From Anaerostipes hominis (ex Lee et al. 2021) (lineage in GTDB: Bacteria; Bacillota; Clostridia; Lachnospirales; Lachnospiraceae): a stretch of 64,000 nt of DNA. A program made the translations under genes and the position numbers. The stretch is taken from NCBI RefSeq assembly GCF_002270485.1, contig NZ_NQOG01000002.1, forward strand, positions 289,298 through 353,297, read 5' to 3'. The notes beneath the pieces are model-generated. The model had not been told where the DNA came from. It searched no databases and worked only from the letters and a program-made list of their open reading frames with translations. Shown here in pieces: positions 26,277-34,459 of the stretch. Position 1 is the first letter of the stretch. Each line of letters opens with the position of its first letter.

Positions 26277-27974
26277 ATGAGCTATTTGAAAGGAATGATT
26301 GAAGAAATGCAGGAATCAGAGACAAAAAAAAATAAAAAGAAAAACATCATCATATGCATTCTGGCGATTCTGATTCTTATGGCAGCGGGGTTCTTCGGAT
26401 ACCGTATCTACGCAGATTATAAGGAAGAACAATTTTTAAAGGGTGTAAAATTAAGAGAGATCAAGGTTACGCCGAAGGTATTGGAACACAAGGAAAAGGA
26501 TGTGTTTACAGAAGCTTATCAACAAGAATCACAGGAACAGATTGATCAACAAAAGAAGAAAAATTATACCATCCAAAAACCTTTGGTGGTCCAGAATGCT
26601 TATGGGACCAACACTACAGCTCTATATTATTATGGAAAGACGGACCGCGCATCTTATGCCGTGTGCACCGTGGAGGCTCCCGATGCAGGGGCTGCCGTGT
26701 ACAAGCATACTTTGAAAGCTAAAAAGAAATACAGCACAACCCATGAGTACCAGATCGTGGGACTTTCAGCGGGCACAAGAAATAAGGTGACCATGGAATT
26801 TTTTAATGAGGACAAAAGAGCCATTGAAAAGCAATATTTTTATGTGGATATCCCGGAAGATGATGTGATACCCAGAATTCTGAAAAAGACCAGGGGAAGT
26901 TCTGCACAAAAGATGGAGGACGGCCTGTTTGCGCTGCTCGGGCATGACAAGGCGCAAGACGCCAATATTTATCTCTATGACAACAATGGAGTGAACCGGG
27001 GCCGGATGCCTTTGAATAAATATCGTACAGACCGTCTGCTCTTTGTCGGAGATGACATGGCATATTCCTATGATTTTAACAAGATCGCCATGGTGAATCG
27101 GCTGGGCAAGGTCACAAAAACCTATGATCTGGGTGAAAGATATGAATTTCATCATGACTTTCTGTACGCGAAAAAGCAGAATAAATTCATCTGTCTGGTA
27201 AACGACAAGGAACAGGATACGATCGAGGATGTTGTAGTGTCCGTAGATGTAAGGACAGGAGAGGTAAAAGAGCTGATCGACTTTGAGGATTACTTTAAGA
27301 CCATGAGGAATCTGGCCTACCGTCCGAAGAAAAATACTTACGGCGGAACAGGCCTGGACTGGATCCACTTAAACTCCATGAATATGATCGACGACGACAG
27401 CATGATATTCAGCAGCAGAGAGCAGAGCACACTCATTAAGATGAAAAATGTGTTTGAGAAACCGGAAGTAGATTATCTGATCCATGGAGGTACGGTCTAC
27501 AATGGAACGGACTACCAGAAATACATGCTGAAAAAAGAAGGTAGCTTTGTGGGACAGGCAGGGCAGCATACCATTTCAGTGGAGCATGATAAATCTCTTC
27601 CAAAAGGACAGTATTACCTGTATATGTTCAATAACAACTATGGTTATTCCGCAACGATCAAAAGCTTTGACTGGAGTATGTTTCCGGGGACCGGAACAAT
27701 GAAGGAAGGGGAAAAGTCTATGTACTACAAGTATCTTGTGGACGAAAACAAAAGAACGTATAAGCTGGTGCAGTCCTTTGCGATCCCTTACTCCCCAATC
27801 GTCAGCAGCGTGGAACACATGAAGAACAACATTTCTTTCGGAAGCGGAACAAGCAAAACCTTTGGGGAATATGACAAGGACGGAAAGCTGATCTATTCCT
27901 TTGGCTACGATGCGGATAAGTATTCCTACAGAGTGATGAAGTATAATTTTGAGGGGTACTTATTCCGGGACTAA
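26277..27974 (+). CDS. Aryl-sulfate sulfotransferase (ASST) family protein, membrane-anchored
   Basis: ASST enzymes move sulfate between phenolic compounds without PAPS. 565 residues: short charged N-terminus, one membrane helix (about 25-45, IIICILAILILMAAGFFGY), an Ig-like N-terminal domain (about 65-190), then a beta-propeller. Conserved ASST segments are GGTGLDWIHLNSM, MIFSSREQST and VGQAGQHTISVEHD, with His and Arg at positions typical of the active site. ATG 26277 is preferred (GGAGG 11 bases upstream, start site near 26249). It lacks a Sec-cleaved signal and is probably exposed outside the cell on its anchor. Monocistronic; donor and acceptor phenols unknown. Confidence 0.82.
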   Translation: MSYLKGMIEEMQESETKKNKKKNIIICILAILILMAAGFFGYRIYADYKEEQFLKGVKLREIKVTPKVLEHKEKDVFTEAYQQESQEQIDQQKKKNYTIQKPLVVQNAYGTNTTALYYYGKTDRASYAVCTVEAPDAGAAVYKHTLKAKKKYSTTHEYQIVGLSAGTRNKVTMEFFNEDKRAIEKQYFYVDIPEDDVIPRILKKTRGSSAQKMEDGLFALLGHDKAQDANIYLYDNNGVNRGRMPLNKYRTDRLLFVGDDMAYSYDFNKIAMVNRLGKVTKTYDLGERYEFHHDFLYAKKQNKFICLVNDKEQDTIEDVVVSVDVRTGEVKELIDFEDYFKTMRNLAYRPKKNTYGGTGLDWIHLNSMNMIDDDSMIFSSREQSTLIKMKNVFEKPEVDYLIHGGTVYNGTDYQKYMLKKEGSFVGQAGQHTISVEHDKSLPKGQYYLYMFNNNYGYSATIKSFDWSMFPGTGTMKEGEKSMYYKYLVDENKRTYKLVQSFAIPYSPIVSSVEHMKNNISFGSGTSKTFGEYDKDGKLIYSFGYDADKYSYRVMKYNFEGYLFRD

Positions 27975-28006
27975 ACTAAGATATACACAAAACTACAGAT
28001 GAAAAG

Positions 28007-28050
28007 AAAACCCCGGATATGCAGAGGTTATGCTGCATATCCGGGTTTTG
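28007..28050. terminator. Bidirectional intrinsic terminator
   Basis: AAAACCCCGGATATGCAG pairs with CTGCATATCCGGGTTTT around an eight-base loop, between convergent genes. Confidence 0.9.
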
Positions 28051-28078
28051 TTGGAGTTATGTATTTTGGTTTGTTTTC

Positions 28079-28432
28079 CTAGAGCTGGTCTTTCTTTTCC
28101 AGGATGGCGGCTACAGCTGCGCAGGCAGGGCAGTCGCAGTATTTAGCTCCGTTTGACTTGATCTCTTTGGCGTGTGCCGCAACATCTTTCGCTTTGTCTG
28201 TCCCAAAAACCTGAGCTCCTGCTTCGGACTCTGCAAAACCGATCAAAGTGTCAATGGGCATAATGTCTTCTTCCAATTCGGCAATGTATTTCTTTGTCTC
28301 TTCGGCTTCATTTTCGGTATCCACAGCATTCAGCCAGGCATTGGCAGCCTCCCTGGTTTCGGGGCTGCAGGTAGGAGAATCAATCAGTTCGTGGGTTTTT
28401 GCAACAACAAAATCTAATACATCTTTTTTCAT
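28079..28432 (-). CDS. Small conserved cysteine-containing protein, function unknown
   Basis: 117 residues, soluble and acidic. It contains a predicted helical segment AEETKKYIAELEEDIMPIDTLIGFAESEAG and a C-terminal cluster YCDCPACAAV with three cysteines in a CxCxxC arrangement, suggesting metal or redox chemistry. I recall close relatives in many Lachnospiraceae carrying an uninformative Hsp90 name; nothing in this sequence resembles Hsp90. AGGAGG precedes the ATG. Monocistronic and convergent with the sulfotransferase gene. No function is assigned. Confidence 0.75.
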   Translation of the reverse strand: MKKDVLDFVVAKTHELIDSPTCSPETREAANAWLNAVDTENEAEETKKYIAELEEDIMPIDTLIGFAESEAGAQVFGTDKAKDVAAHAKEIKSNGAKYCDCPACAAVAAILEKKDQL

Positions 28433-28633
28433 AATGGGAGCCTCCTCTTCCGTCTGGTTTTGTCTTTATTTTACTCTTGTCTCGTGGTATTTGCAATGGC
28501 TTTTAAATTGTCGACTTCATATGGCAGTATAAAGATTCAGTTATAACTAATATAAATAATTAAATCCAGTTGTTTTTTAGTTATAAATAGAATATACTAT
28601 TCATAATAAAGTAAGAAGGGGGGCAAAACCATA

Positions 28634-29848
28634 ATGATTAAACGAGAACTATATATGAGTCGCATCAGGCCTTTTATTGGTGGTGAACTCATTAAGGTAA
28701 TGACTGGTATGCGGCGCAGTGGAAAGTCGGTTATGCTGGAATTAATTCAGCATGAGCTGCTGGTTTCAGGCGTAAAGCCGGAACAATTCATCTCCATTAA
28801 CTTTGAAGATTTGCGGTATACTCATCTACTGACTGCAAAAACCCTGCACGATGAAATTATCAGAAGAACGGAGGATATCGACGGAAAAGTCTATTTATTC
28901 TTTGATGAGATTCAAGAAGTCAAGGACTGGGAAAAGTGCATTAACTCATTCCGCGTTGCGCTGGACTGCGACATTTATATCACCGGTTCTAACGCAAAGC
29001 TTTTATCTGGCGAGCTTGCCACTTATCTTGGAGGACGGTATGTGGAATTTGTCATTTATCCATTTTCTTTCTCTGAATTTATGGAACTGTATCGTACCGT
29101 CAAGCCTGAGAACTCTGTTGCCCAGGGATTTCAGAATTATTTACTATCCGGCGGGATGCCATATCTCAGTAATCTTCGCTACGAGGATGAGCCGTCCCGC
29201 CAATACCTGATGGACTTATTTAACTCTGTCCAGCTCAAGGACATAGTGAAACGGAACAAGGTGAGGGATGTGGACTTGCTGGAACGCATCATCGCCTATA
29301 TAATGGCAAATGTGGGAAACACCTTCTCTGCCTCCTCGCTGGTAAAGTTTTTTAAAAACGAGCAACGTACTGTCGCTGCAGAAACTATTCTGAATTATAT
29401 TAGATATTGTGTGGACGCATATCTTTTTTACCAAGTGAAGCGGCAGGACCTGCAGGGGAAACAGATTCTGTCCACCAACGAAAAATACTATATCGCGGAC
29501 CATGGTATCAGAGAGGCTGTTTTTGGCGGAAATATGCGGGATATTAATCTGATTTTGGAGAACATTGTCTATATGGAGCTGCTGCGCCGCGGTTACAAAG
29601 CCACAGTTGGCAAGGCGGGAGACAAAGAGATTGATTTTGTCTGTGAAAAGCGCGGACAGAAACTCTATGTTCAGGTATGCTATCTTTTGGCTTCTGAGGA
29701 TACGATCCAGAGAGAATTTGGTGCTTACGACAGTATCCGGGACAATTTTCCTAAATATGTGGTTTCCATGGACGAGTTCAACATGAGCCGGAATGGGATC
29801 AACCATAAAAATATCCGGGATTTCCTAACCGCTGAGGAATGGAATTGA
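28634..29848 (+). CDS. ATP-binding protein with DUF4143 C-terminal domain
   Basis: A 404-residue AAA-type ATPase. Walker A GMRRSGKS is near residue 26, Walker B YLFFDEIQ near 90, and YITGSNAKLLSGE resembles sensor 1. The C-terminal DUF4143 domain (about 200-350) ends with GDKEIDFVCEKRGQKLYVQVCY, a PD-(D/E)xK-like fold in which the usual EVK triad reads QVC, so nuclease activity is doubtful. Such genes are common, often accessory, and of unproven function. An AT-rich upstream gap with AGTTATAACT palindromic sequence holds its promoter; AAGGGGGG precedes the ATG. Confidence 0.87.
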   Translation: MIKRELYMSRIRPFIGGELIKVMTGMRRSGKSVMLELIQHELLVSGVKPEQFISINFEDLRYTHLLTAKTLHDEIIRRTEDIDGKVYLFFDEIQEVKDWEKCINSFRVALDCDIYITGSNAKLLSGELATYLGGRYVEFVIYPFSFSEFMELYRTVKPENSVAQGFQNYLLSGGMPYLSNLRYEDEPSRQYLMDLFNSVQLKDIVKRNKVRDVDLLERIIAYIMANVGNTFSASSLVKFFKNEQRTVAAETILNYIRYCVDAYLFYQVKRQDLQGKQILSTNEKYYIADHGIREAVFGGNMRDINLILENIVYMELLRRGYKATVGKAGDKEIDFVCEKRGQKLYVQVCYLLASEDTIQREFGAYDSIRDNFPKYVVSMDEFNMSRNGINHKNIRDFLTAEEWN

Positions 29849-29856
29849 CTAGGAAT

Positions 29857-29900
29857 AAAAAACAGGATGTATCAAAAACTAAGATATATCCTGTTTTACT
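29857..29900. terminator. Bidirectional intrinsic terminator
   Basis: AAAACAGGATGTATC pairs with GATATATCCTGTTTT (one G-U), between the convergent ATPase and queA genes. Confidence 0.85.
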
Positions 29901-29914
29901 ATTTTATATAATTC

Positions 29915-30940
29915 CTATTGAATAAACATGGCATCTCCAAAGCTGAAAAAGCGGTACCGTTCTCTAACGGCTTCTTCGTAGGCGGCAAGAATATGTTCTT
30001 TGCCTGCCAATGCAGAAACAAGCATCAGAAGTGTAGATTCCGGAAGATGGAAGTTGGTGATCAGGGCATCAATCACTTTAAACTCATACCCCGGATAGAT
30101 AAAGATATCGGTCCATCCACTCTTGGGCTCGATATGCCCGTCCACATCCGCCACGGACTCTAGCGTCCTGGTGCTGGTAGTTCCAACGGAGATGATCCGT
30201 CCGCCTTCCTTCCGGGTTTGGTTGATCGCCTGGGCCGCTGTTTCATCCACAGAATAGAATTCTGAGTGCATGTGATGATCCGTCACGTCTTCTACCTTTA
30301 CCGGACGGAATGTGCCCAGTCCCACATGCAGGGTGACGTAGGCAAGCCTTACCCCTTTTTCTTCGATCTCTTTCAGAAGTTCTTTAGTAAAATGCAGGCC
30401 GGCTGTAGGTGCTGCCGCGGATCCCTCGTGCTTGGCGTAGACCGTCTGGTACCGGTTTTTATCCTCAAGCTGATGTGTGATGTATGGAGGGAGAGGCATC
30501 TGTCCGAGCTCGTCCAGCACCTCTTCAAAGATTCCCTCAAACTCAAAACGAACCAGCCGGTTTCCTTCATCTACAATGTCAGTGACTTCGCCTACAAGCC
30601 TTCCGCCGCCGAACGAGATCCTGGTTCCGGGTTTCGCTTTTCGCCCCGGCTTTACAAGAGTTTCCCAGACATTGTCCTGTCTTCGTTTTAGCAGCAAGAC
30701 CTCGATTTTAGCTCCGGTTCCCTCTTTTTCTCCGATCAGACGGGCCGGTAGGACCTTGGTGTCATTTAATACGAGACAGTCCCCTTTTTTCAGGTAACTG
30801 ACCACGTTTTTAAAGACCTCATGTATGATCTCCCCGGTTTCTTTGTCCAATACTAATAATCTTGAGCTTGAACGGTCAGCCAGGGGATCCTGTGCGATCA
30901 GTTCCTCCGGCAGTTCAAACGTAAAATCTGATGTTTTCAT
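29915..30940 (-). CDS. queA: tRNA preQ1(34) S-adenosylmethionine ribosyltransferase-isomerase
   Basis: Converts preQ1 in the tRNA wobble position to epoxyqueuosine using SAM as ribosyl donor. 341 residues, full length. Typical segments: [18 protein letters not shown] at the N-terminus, [39 protein letters not shown] and the C-terminal [21 protein letters not shown] precedes the ATG. No other queuosine gene is in the window. Monocistronic. Confidence 0.96.
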   Translation of the reverse strand: MKTSDFTFELPEELIAQDPLADRSSSRLLVLDKETGEIIHEVFKNVVSYLKKGDCLVLNDTKVLPARLIGEKEGTGAKIEVLLLKRRQDNVWETLVKPGRKAKPGTRISFGGGRLVGEVTDIVDEGNRLVRFEFEGIFEEVLDELGQMPLPPYITHQLEDKNRYQTVYAKHEGSAAAPTAGLHFTKELLKEIEEKGVRLAYVTLHVGLGTFRPVKVEDVTDHHMHSEFYSVDETAAQAINQTRKEGGRIISVGTTSTRTLESVADVDGHIEPKSGWTDIFIYPGYEFKVIDALITNFHLPESTLLMLVSALAGKEHILAAYEEAVRERYRFFSFGDAMFIQ

Positions 30941-31048
30941 AAATGCTCCTGCTTTCTTATAATTCTTTCAAACAGTATAGCATTAATGATAAAGTCCGGC
31001 AATGCCTCAAGAGAACGGAATTCAGGTTAGGAATTTAAAGATATGCAA

Positions 31049-31077
31049 TTGCTTAAAATATTCCGATACTATATAAT
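31049..31077 (+). promoter_or_regulatory. Promoter of the MATE gene
   Basis: TTGCTT at 31049-31054, 17 bases, TATAAT at 31072-31077. Expected start near 31084, giving a leader of about 110 bases. Confidence 0.6.
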
Positions 31078-31078
31078 A

Positions 31079-31128
31079 AAACAAGGCTGCCAGGACGTAT
31101 AAATAAGATTTATAATTGTGCCTTGTTT
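31079..31128 (+). other. Compound hairpin at the 5' end of the MATE leader
   Basis: Outer arms AAACAAGGC (31079-31087) and GCCTTGTTT (31120-31128) enclose a perfect inner hairpin TATAAAT-AAG-ATTTATA (31098-31114). No T run follows. It may stabilise the mRNA or be a protein-binding site for regulation of the exporter. Confidence 0.45.
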
Positions 31129-31192
31129 AGAGATTATCTATAAACAAATCTCAGGAAAATGTGGCAGCATTCAGTGTATAATGGAGGTATCA

Positions 31193-32542
31193 ATGCGAGT
31201 AGATTTGACGAATGGCAGGATCGGCCGTTCCATCATTTTATTCAGCCTTCCTATGATCCTGGGCAATCTGCTTCAGCAGCTGTATAATGTTGCCGATACG
31301 CTCATTGTCGGAAGGACGATCGGGGCTGCGGCTCTGTCAGCGGTGGGATCGGCTTATGCGCTGATGGTGCTGCTGACGTCGATCCTTTTGGGACTCTGCA
31401 TGGGCAGCGGGGTGGTATTTGCCCAGTTGTACGGGCGCAGGGAGGAAGACCGGATGAAGACAGCGGTGGTCAATGCCTTTGTCTTTATTTTTGCAGTGGC
31501 CGCTGTAATCACGGGGCTTGCGTTTCTGCTTCTGGATGAGATTATTCTTTGGCTTCATATTCCTCCGGAAGCGGCTCCTTTTACCCGGGAATATTTGTTT
31601 ATTATCTTTTTCGGGATATTTTTTGTCTGCATCTATAACTTTTTTAGCAGTGTACTGCGCGGTATCGGAAATACAGTGGCGCCTCTGATGTTTCTTGCTG
31701 TTTCCGCAGTCCTGAATATCATATTGGACATGGTATTTATCTTAAAATTCGGAATGGGGATTGCAGGGGCGGCATGGGCTACCGTCATTGCCCAGGGGGT
31801 ATCCGCAGCCCTGATTACGGTCTATTTTTTTGTAAAAGAAGGGGAATTGTGCCCCAAGCGCTGTCATATGTACTACAGCCGGGAGCTTTTGGGAATGATC
31901 ATCAATAACTCCACTTTGACAGCCATACAACAGTCTATCATGAATCTTGGAATTTTGATGGTGCAGGGATTGGTCAACAGCTTTGGATTCTTAACCTCTG
32001 CAGCCTTTGCAGCAGTAGTAAAGATTGATGCCTTTGCCTATATGCCGGCACAGGATTTCGGCAATGCGTTTACCACGTACATTGCGCAGAATTATGGAGC
32101 GGGAAAACCTGACCGTATCAAAAATGGTCTCCGCTTGGCAGTGGGGATCTCTGTCTGTTTTTGTGTCGCTGCATCTATGATTGTGGTGGCGTTTGCCAGG
32201 CAGCTTATGCTGATCTTCATCAAACCGCAGGAGACGGAGATCATTGCCATCGGGGTAAAGTATCTTCATATCGTCGGCTGTTTTTATGCGGGCATCGGGA
32301 TTTTATTTCTGCTCTACGGACTTTACCGGGGCCTGGGCCGTTCTGCGGTTTCCATCTGGCTGACGGTCATCTCCCTGGGGAGCAGAGTTCTGTTAGCCTA
32401 CGCTTTGTCAGCTGTGCCTGCCATAGGCCTGATTGGGATCTGGTGGGCGGTTCCCATCGGATGGGCTTTAGCGGATGTGTTCGGGCTTATGTATTTTGGC
32501 TGCCGAAAGAAACGGCTTTTGTTGGAATGTAAACAATCTTAA
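31193..32542 (+). CDS. MATE family efflux transporter
   Basis: A 449-residue membrane exporter with twelve predicted helices, probably driven by Na+ or H+. Family signatures: LTNGRIGRSIILFSLPMILGNLLQQLYNVADTLIVG region at the N-terminus, GSAYALMVLLTSILLGLCMGSG, and AFAAVVKIDAFAYMPAQDFGNAFTTYIAQNYGAGKPDR in the second half. ATG 31193 (GGAGG upstream) is chosen over ATG 31118, which would add an unrelated 25-residue extension. Only 17 bases separate it from the flavoprotein gene, so co-transcription is likely. Confidence 0.92.
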   Translation: MRVDLTNGRIGRSIILFSLPMILGNLLQQLYNVADTLIVGRTIGAAALSAVGSAYALMVLLTSILLGLCMGSGVVFAQLYGRREEDRMKTAVVNAFVFIFAVAAVITGLAFLLLDEIILWLHIPPEAAPFTREYLFIIFFGIFFVCIYNFFSSVLRGIGNTVAPLMFLAVSAVLNIILDMVFILKFGMGIAGAAWATVIAQGVSAALITVYFFVKEGELCPKRCHMYYSRELLGMIINNSTLTAIQQSIMNLGILMVQGLVNSFGFLTSAAFAAVVKIDAFAYMPAQDFGNAFTTYIAQNYGAGKPDRIKNGLRLAVGISVCFCVAASMIVVAFARQLMLIFIKPQETEIIAIGVKYLHIVGCFYAGIGILFLLYGLYRGLGRSAVSIWLTVISLGSRVLLAYALSAVPAIGLIGIWWAVPIGWALADVFGLMYFGCRKKRLLLECKQS

Positions 32543-32559
32543 AGATATAAAGGAGTTTT

Positions 32560-33780
32560 ATGAGTCAAGTAATCGTAGTTGGAGGAGGGGCGGCAGGAAT
32601 GATGGCTGCCATCTGTTCCGCGAAAGAAGGCAATCAGGTTGTCTTATTAGAAAAAAATGAAAAGCTGGGGAAAAAGCTTTTTATCACAGGAAAAGGAAGA
32701 TGTAACCTGACCAATGCCGGTGATATCGAAGATCTGATGGGCCATGTGGTCACAAACCGGGAGTTTTTATACAGTGCGTTTTATTCCTTCACCAATGAGC
32801 AGATGATGGAATGGATGGAGCATTGGGGATGTCCGGTAAAGGTGGAGCGGGGAAACCGCGTATTCCCCGTGTCCGACAAGTCCTCAGATGTGATCCGCGC
32901 TATGGAGAGAGAGCTTCGCAGACAGAAGGTCACTGTAGAACTGAATACGGAGGTACGCCGTATCCTGACAGAGGGCGGAAGAACCAGCGGCGTTGAACTG
33001 AAAGGCTCAGGAACCCTGAAAGCGGATAAGGTGGTCATTGCCACCGGAGGCATGTCCTACCCTTCCACGGGTTCCACAGGAGACGGATATGGATTTGCAA
33101 AGAAAGCCGGACACAAGGTGATGCATTTAGATCCGGCGCTGGTTCCGTTTAATATAGACGGGACAGTCTGTTCAAGGCTTCAGGGGCTTTCCCTTAAAAA
33201 TGTGGAAGCATCGCTTTATGCAGACGGAAAACGTATTTATAAGGAGTTCGGGGAGATGCTGTTTACTCATTTTGGCATCAGCGGACCGATCATCATAAGC
33301 GCCAGCAGCTATGCAGTGAGATACAGAGGAAAACAGTTAAAATTTTGTATCGATCTGAAGCCGGCATTGTCGGAAGAACAGCTGGATCAGAGAATTCTGA
33401 AAGATTTTCAGGAAAATATCAATAAAGAATTCAAAAATTCTCTCGGAAAGCTGTTGCCAAAAAAAATGATCCCGGTTATCCTAGAACTATCGGGAATTCC
33501 GGAGGAAAAAAAGGTCCATGAGATCACAAAGAATGAGCGGAGGAAGCTTACTGCGCTGCTGAAGGCCGTGCCGCTTATTGTCACAGGCACGAGAGGCTTT
33601 AAAGAAGCCATCATCACCCACGGCGGAGTGGACGTAAAAGAGATTAACCCGAGCACCATGGAATCCAGGAAGGTGCGGGGATTATATTTTGCAGGAGAAG
33701 TTTTGGATTTGGACGCGCTGACCGGAGGATACAATCTCCAGATCGCATGGTCCACAGGATACCTGGCAGGAATGAATTAG
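32560..33780 (+). CDS. FAD-dependent oxidoreductase, HI0933/YhiN family
   Basis: A 406-residue flavoprotein. Dinucleotide-binding GGGAAGMMAAI at the N-terminus, FITGKGRCNLTNAG as the family fingerprint, VVIATGGMSYPSTGSTGDGY, and the C-terminal FAGEVLDLDALTGGYNLQIAWSTGY completing the FAD site. Substrate and role are not established for this widespread family. AAAGGAG precedes the ATG. Followed after 13 bases by cmk, an arrangement (flavoprotein-cmk-ispH/S1) that fits a Clostridia housekeeping operon. Confidence 0.92.
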   Translation: MSQVIVVGGGAAGMMAAICSAKEGNQVVLLEKNEKLGKKLFITGKGRCNLTNAGDIEDLMGHVVTNREFLYSAFYSFTNEQMMEWMEHWGCPVKVERGNRVFPVSDKSSDVIRAMERELRRQKVTVELNTEVRRILTEGGRTSGVELKGSGTLKADKVVIATGGMSYPSTGSTGDGYGFAKKAGHKVMHLDPALVPFNIDGTVCSRLQGLSLKNVEASLYADGKRIYKEFGEMLFTHFGISGPIIISASSYAVRYRGKQLKFCIDLKPALSEEQLDQRILKDFQENINKEFKNSLGKLLPKKMIPVILELSGIPEEKKVHEITKNERRKLTALLKAVPLIVTGTRGFKEAIITHGGVDVKEINPSTMESRKVRGLYFAGEVLDLDALTGGYNLQIAWSTGYLAGMN

Positions 33781-33793
33781 GAGGAAATATCAT

Positions 33794-34456
33794 ATGTACA
33801 GCATTGCTATTGACGGGCCGGCGGGAGCCGGAAAAAGCACGATCGCAAAAACCATCGCAAAAAAATTAGAGTTTATCTATGTGGATACGGGGGCCATGTA
33901 CCGGGCTATGGCTTTGTTTTTCATCCGCAGCAAGATCGATGATACGGATGAAGCGGTCATCGACGCTGCATGCAAAAATATCAAAGTCAGCATTGCCTAT
34001 GAGAACGGGATGCAGCAGGTTATTTTAAACGGAGAGAATGTTACCGGCCAGATCCGGGCGGAAGAAGTAGGGAATATGGCGTCAAAGACATCCGCATATC
34101 CGTCTGTGAGGGCTGCGCTTTTAGATCTCCAGAGAGACCTTGCAAAGACTGCGGATATCCTCATGGACGGAAGGGATATCGGGACCAATGTGCTTCCGGA
34201 TGCGGATTTAAAAATATATTTGACGGCTTCCGTGGAGGTCAGGGCAAAGCGCCGCTATGATGAACTGATCGAAAAAGGGCAGGAGGCAGATCTTGCTGTC
34301 ATTGAAGAAGACATTAAGAAAAGGGATCACCAGGATATGACCAGAGATATCGCACCGCTTAAACAGGCGGAGGATGCGGTTCTTGTGGATTCTTCCGGGA
34401 TGACGATCGAAGAAGTGGTCGATACGGTGATCCGGGAATTTGAAAAGGTGAAATAA
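33794..34456 (+). CDS. cmk: (d)CMP kinase
   Basis: Phosphorylates CMP and dCMP in pyrimidine nucleotide supply. 220 residues; P-loop IDGPAGAGKSTIAK at the N-terminus, YVDTGAMYRA, MDGRDIGTNVLPDADLKIYLTAS and KKRDHQDMTRDIAPL are canonical. TTAGGAGG precedes the ATG. Three bases separate its stop from the ispH-S1 fusion, so the two are translationally linked. Confidence 0.97.
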   Translation: MYSIAIDGPAGAGKSTIAKTIAKKLEFIYVDTGAMYRAMALFFIRSKIDDTDEAVIDAACKNIKVSIAYENGMQQVILNGENVTGQIRAEEVGNMASKTSAYPSVRAALLDLQRDLAKTADILMDGRDIGTNVLPDADLKIYLTASVEVRAKRRYDELIEKGQEADLAVIEEDIKKRDHQDMTRDIAPLKQAEDAVLVDSSGMTIEEVVDTVIREFEKVK

Positions 34457-34459
34457 GAG

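Noticed and set aside
29216..29806. Minus-strand 196-codon open frame within the DUF4143 ATPase gene
   Set aside because: Antisense to a clearly coding frame; composition and lack of a start signal argue against a gene.
31177..31182. TATAAT just before the MATE start codon as a promoter
   Set aside because: No -35 at the right distance, and the transcript would begin inside or after the ribosome binding site.
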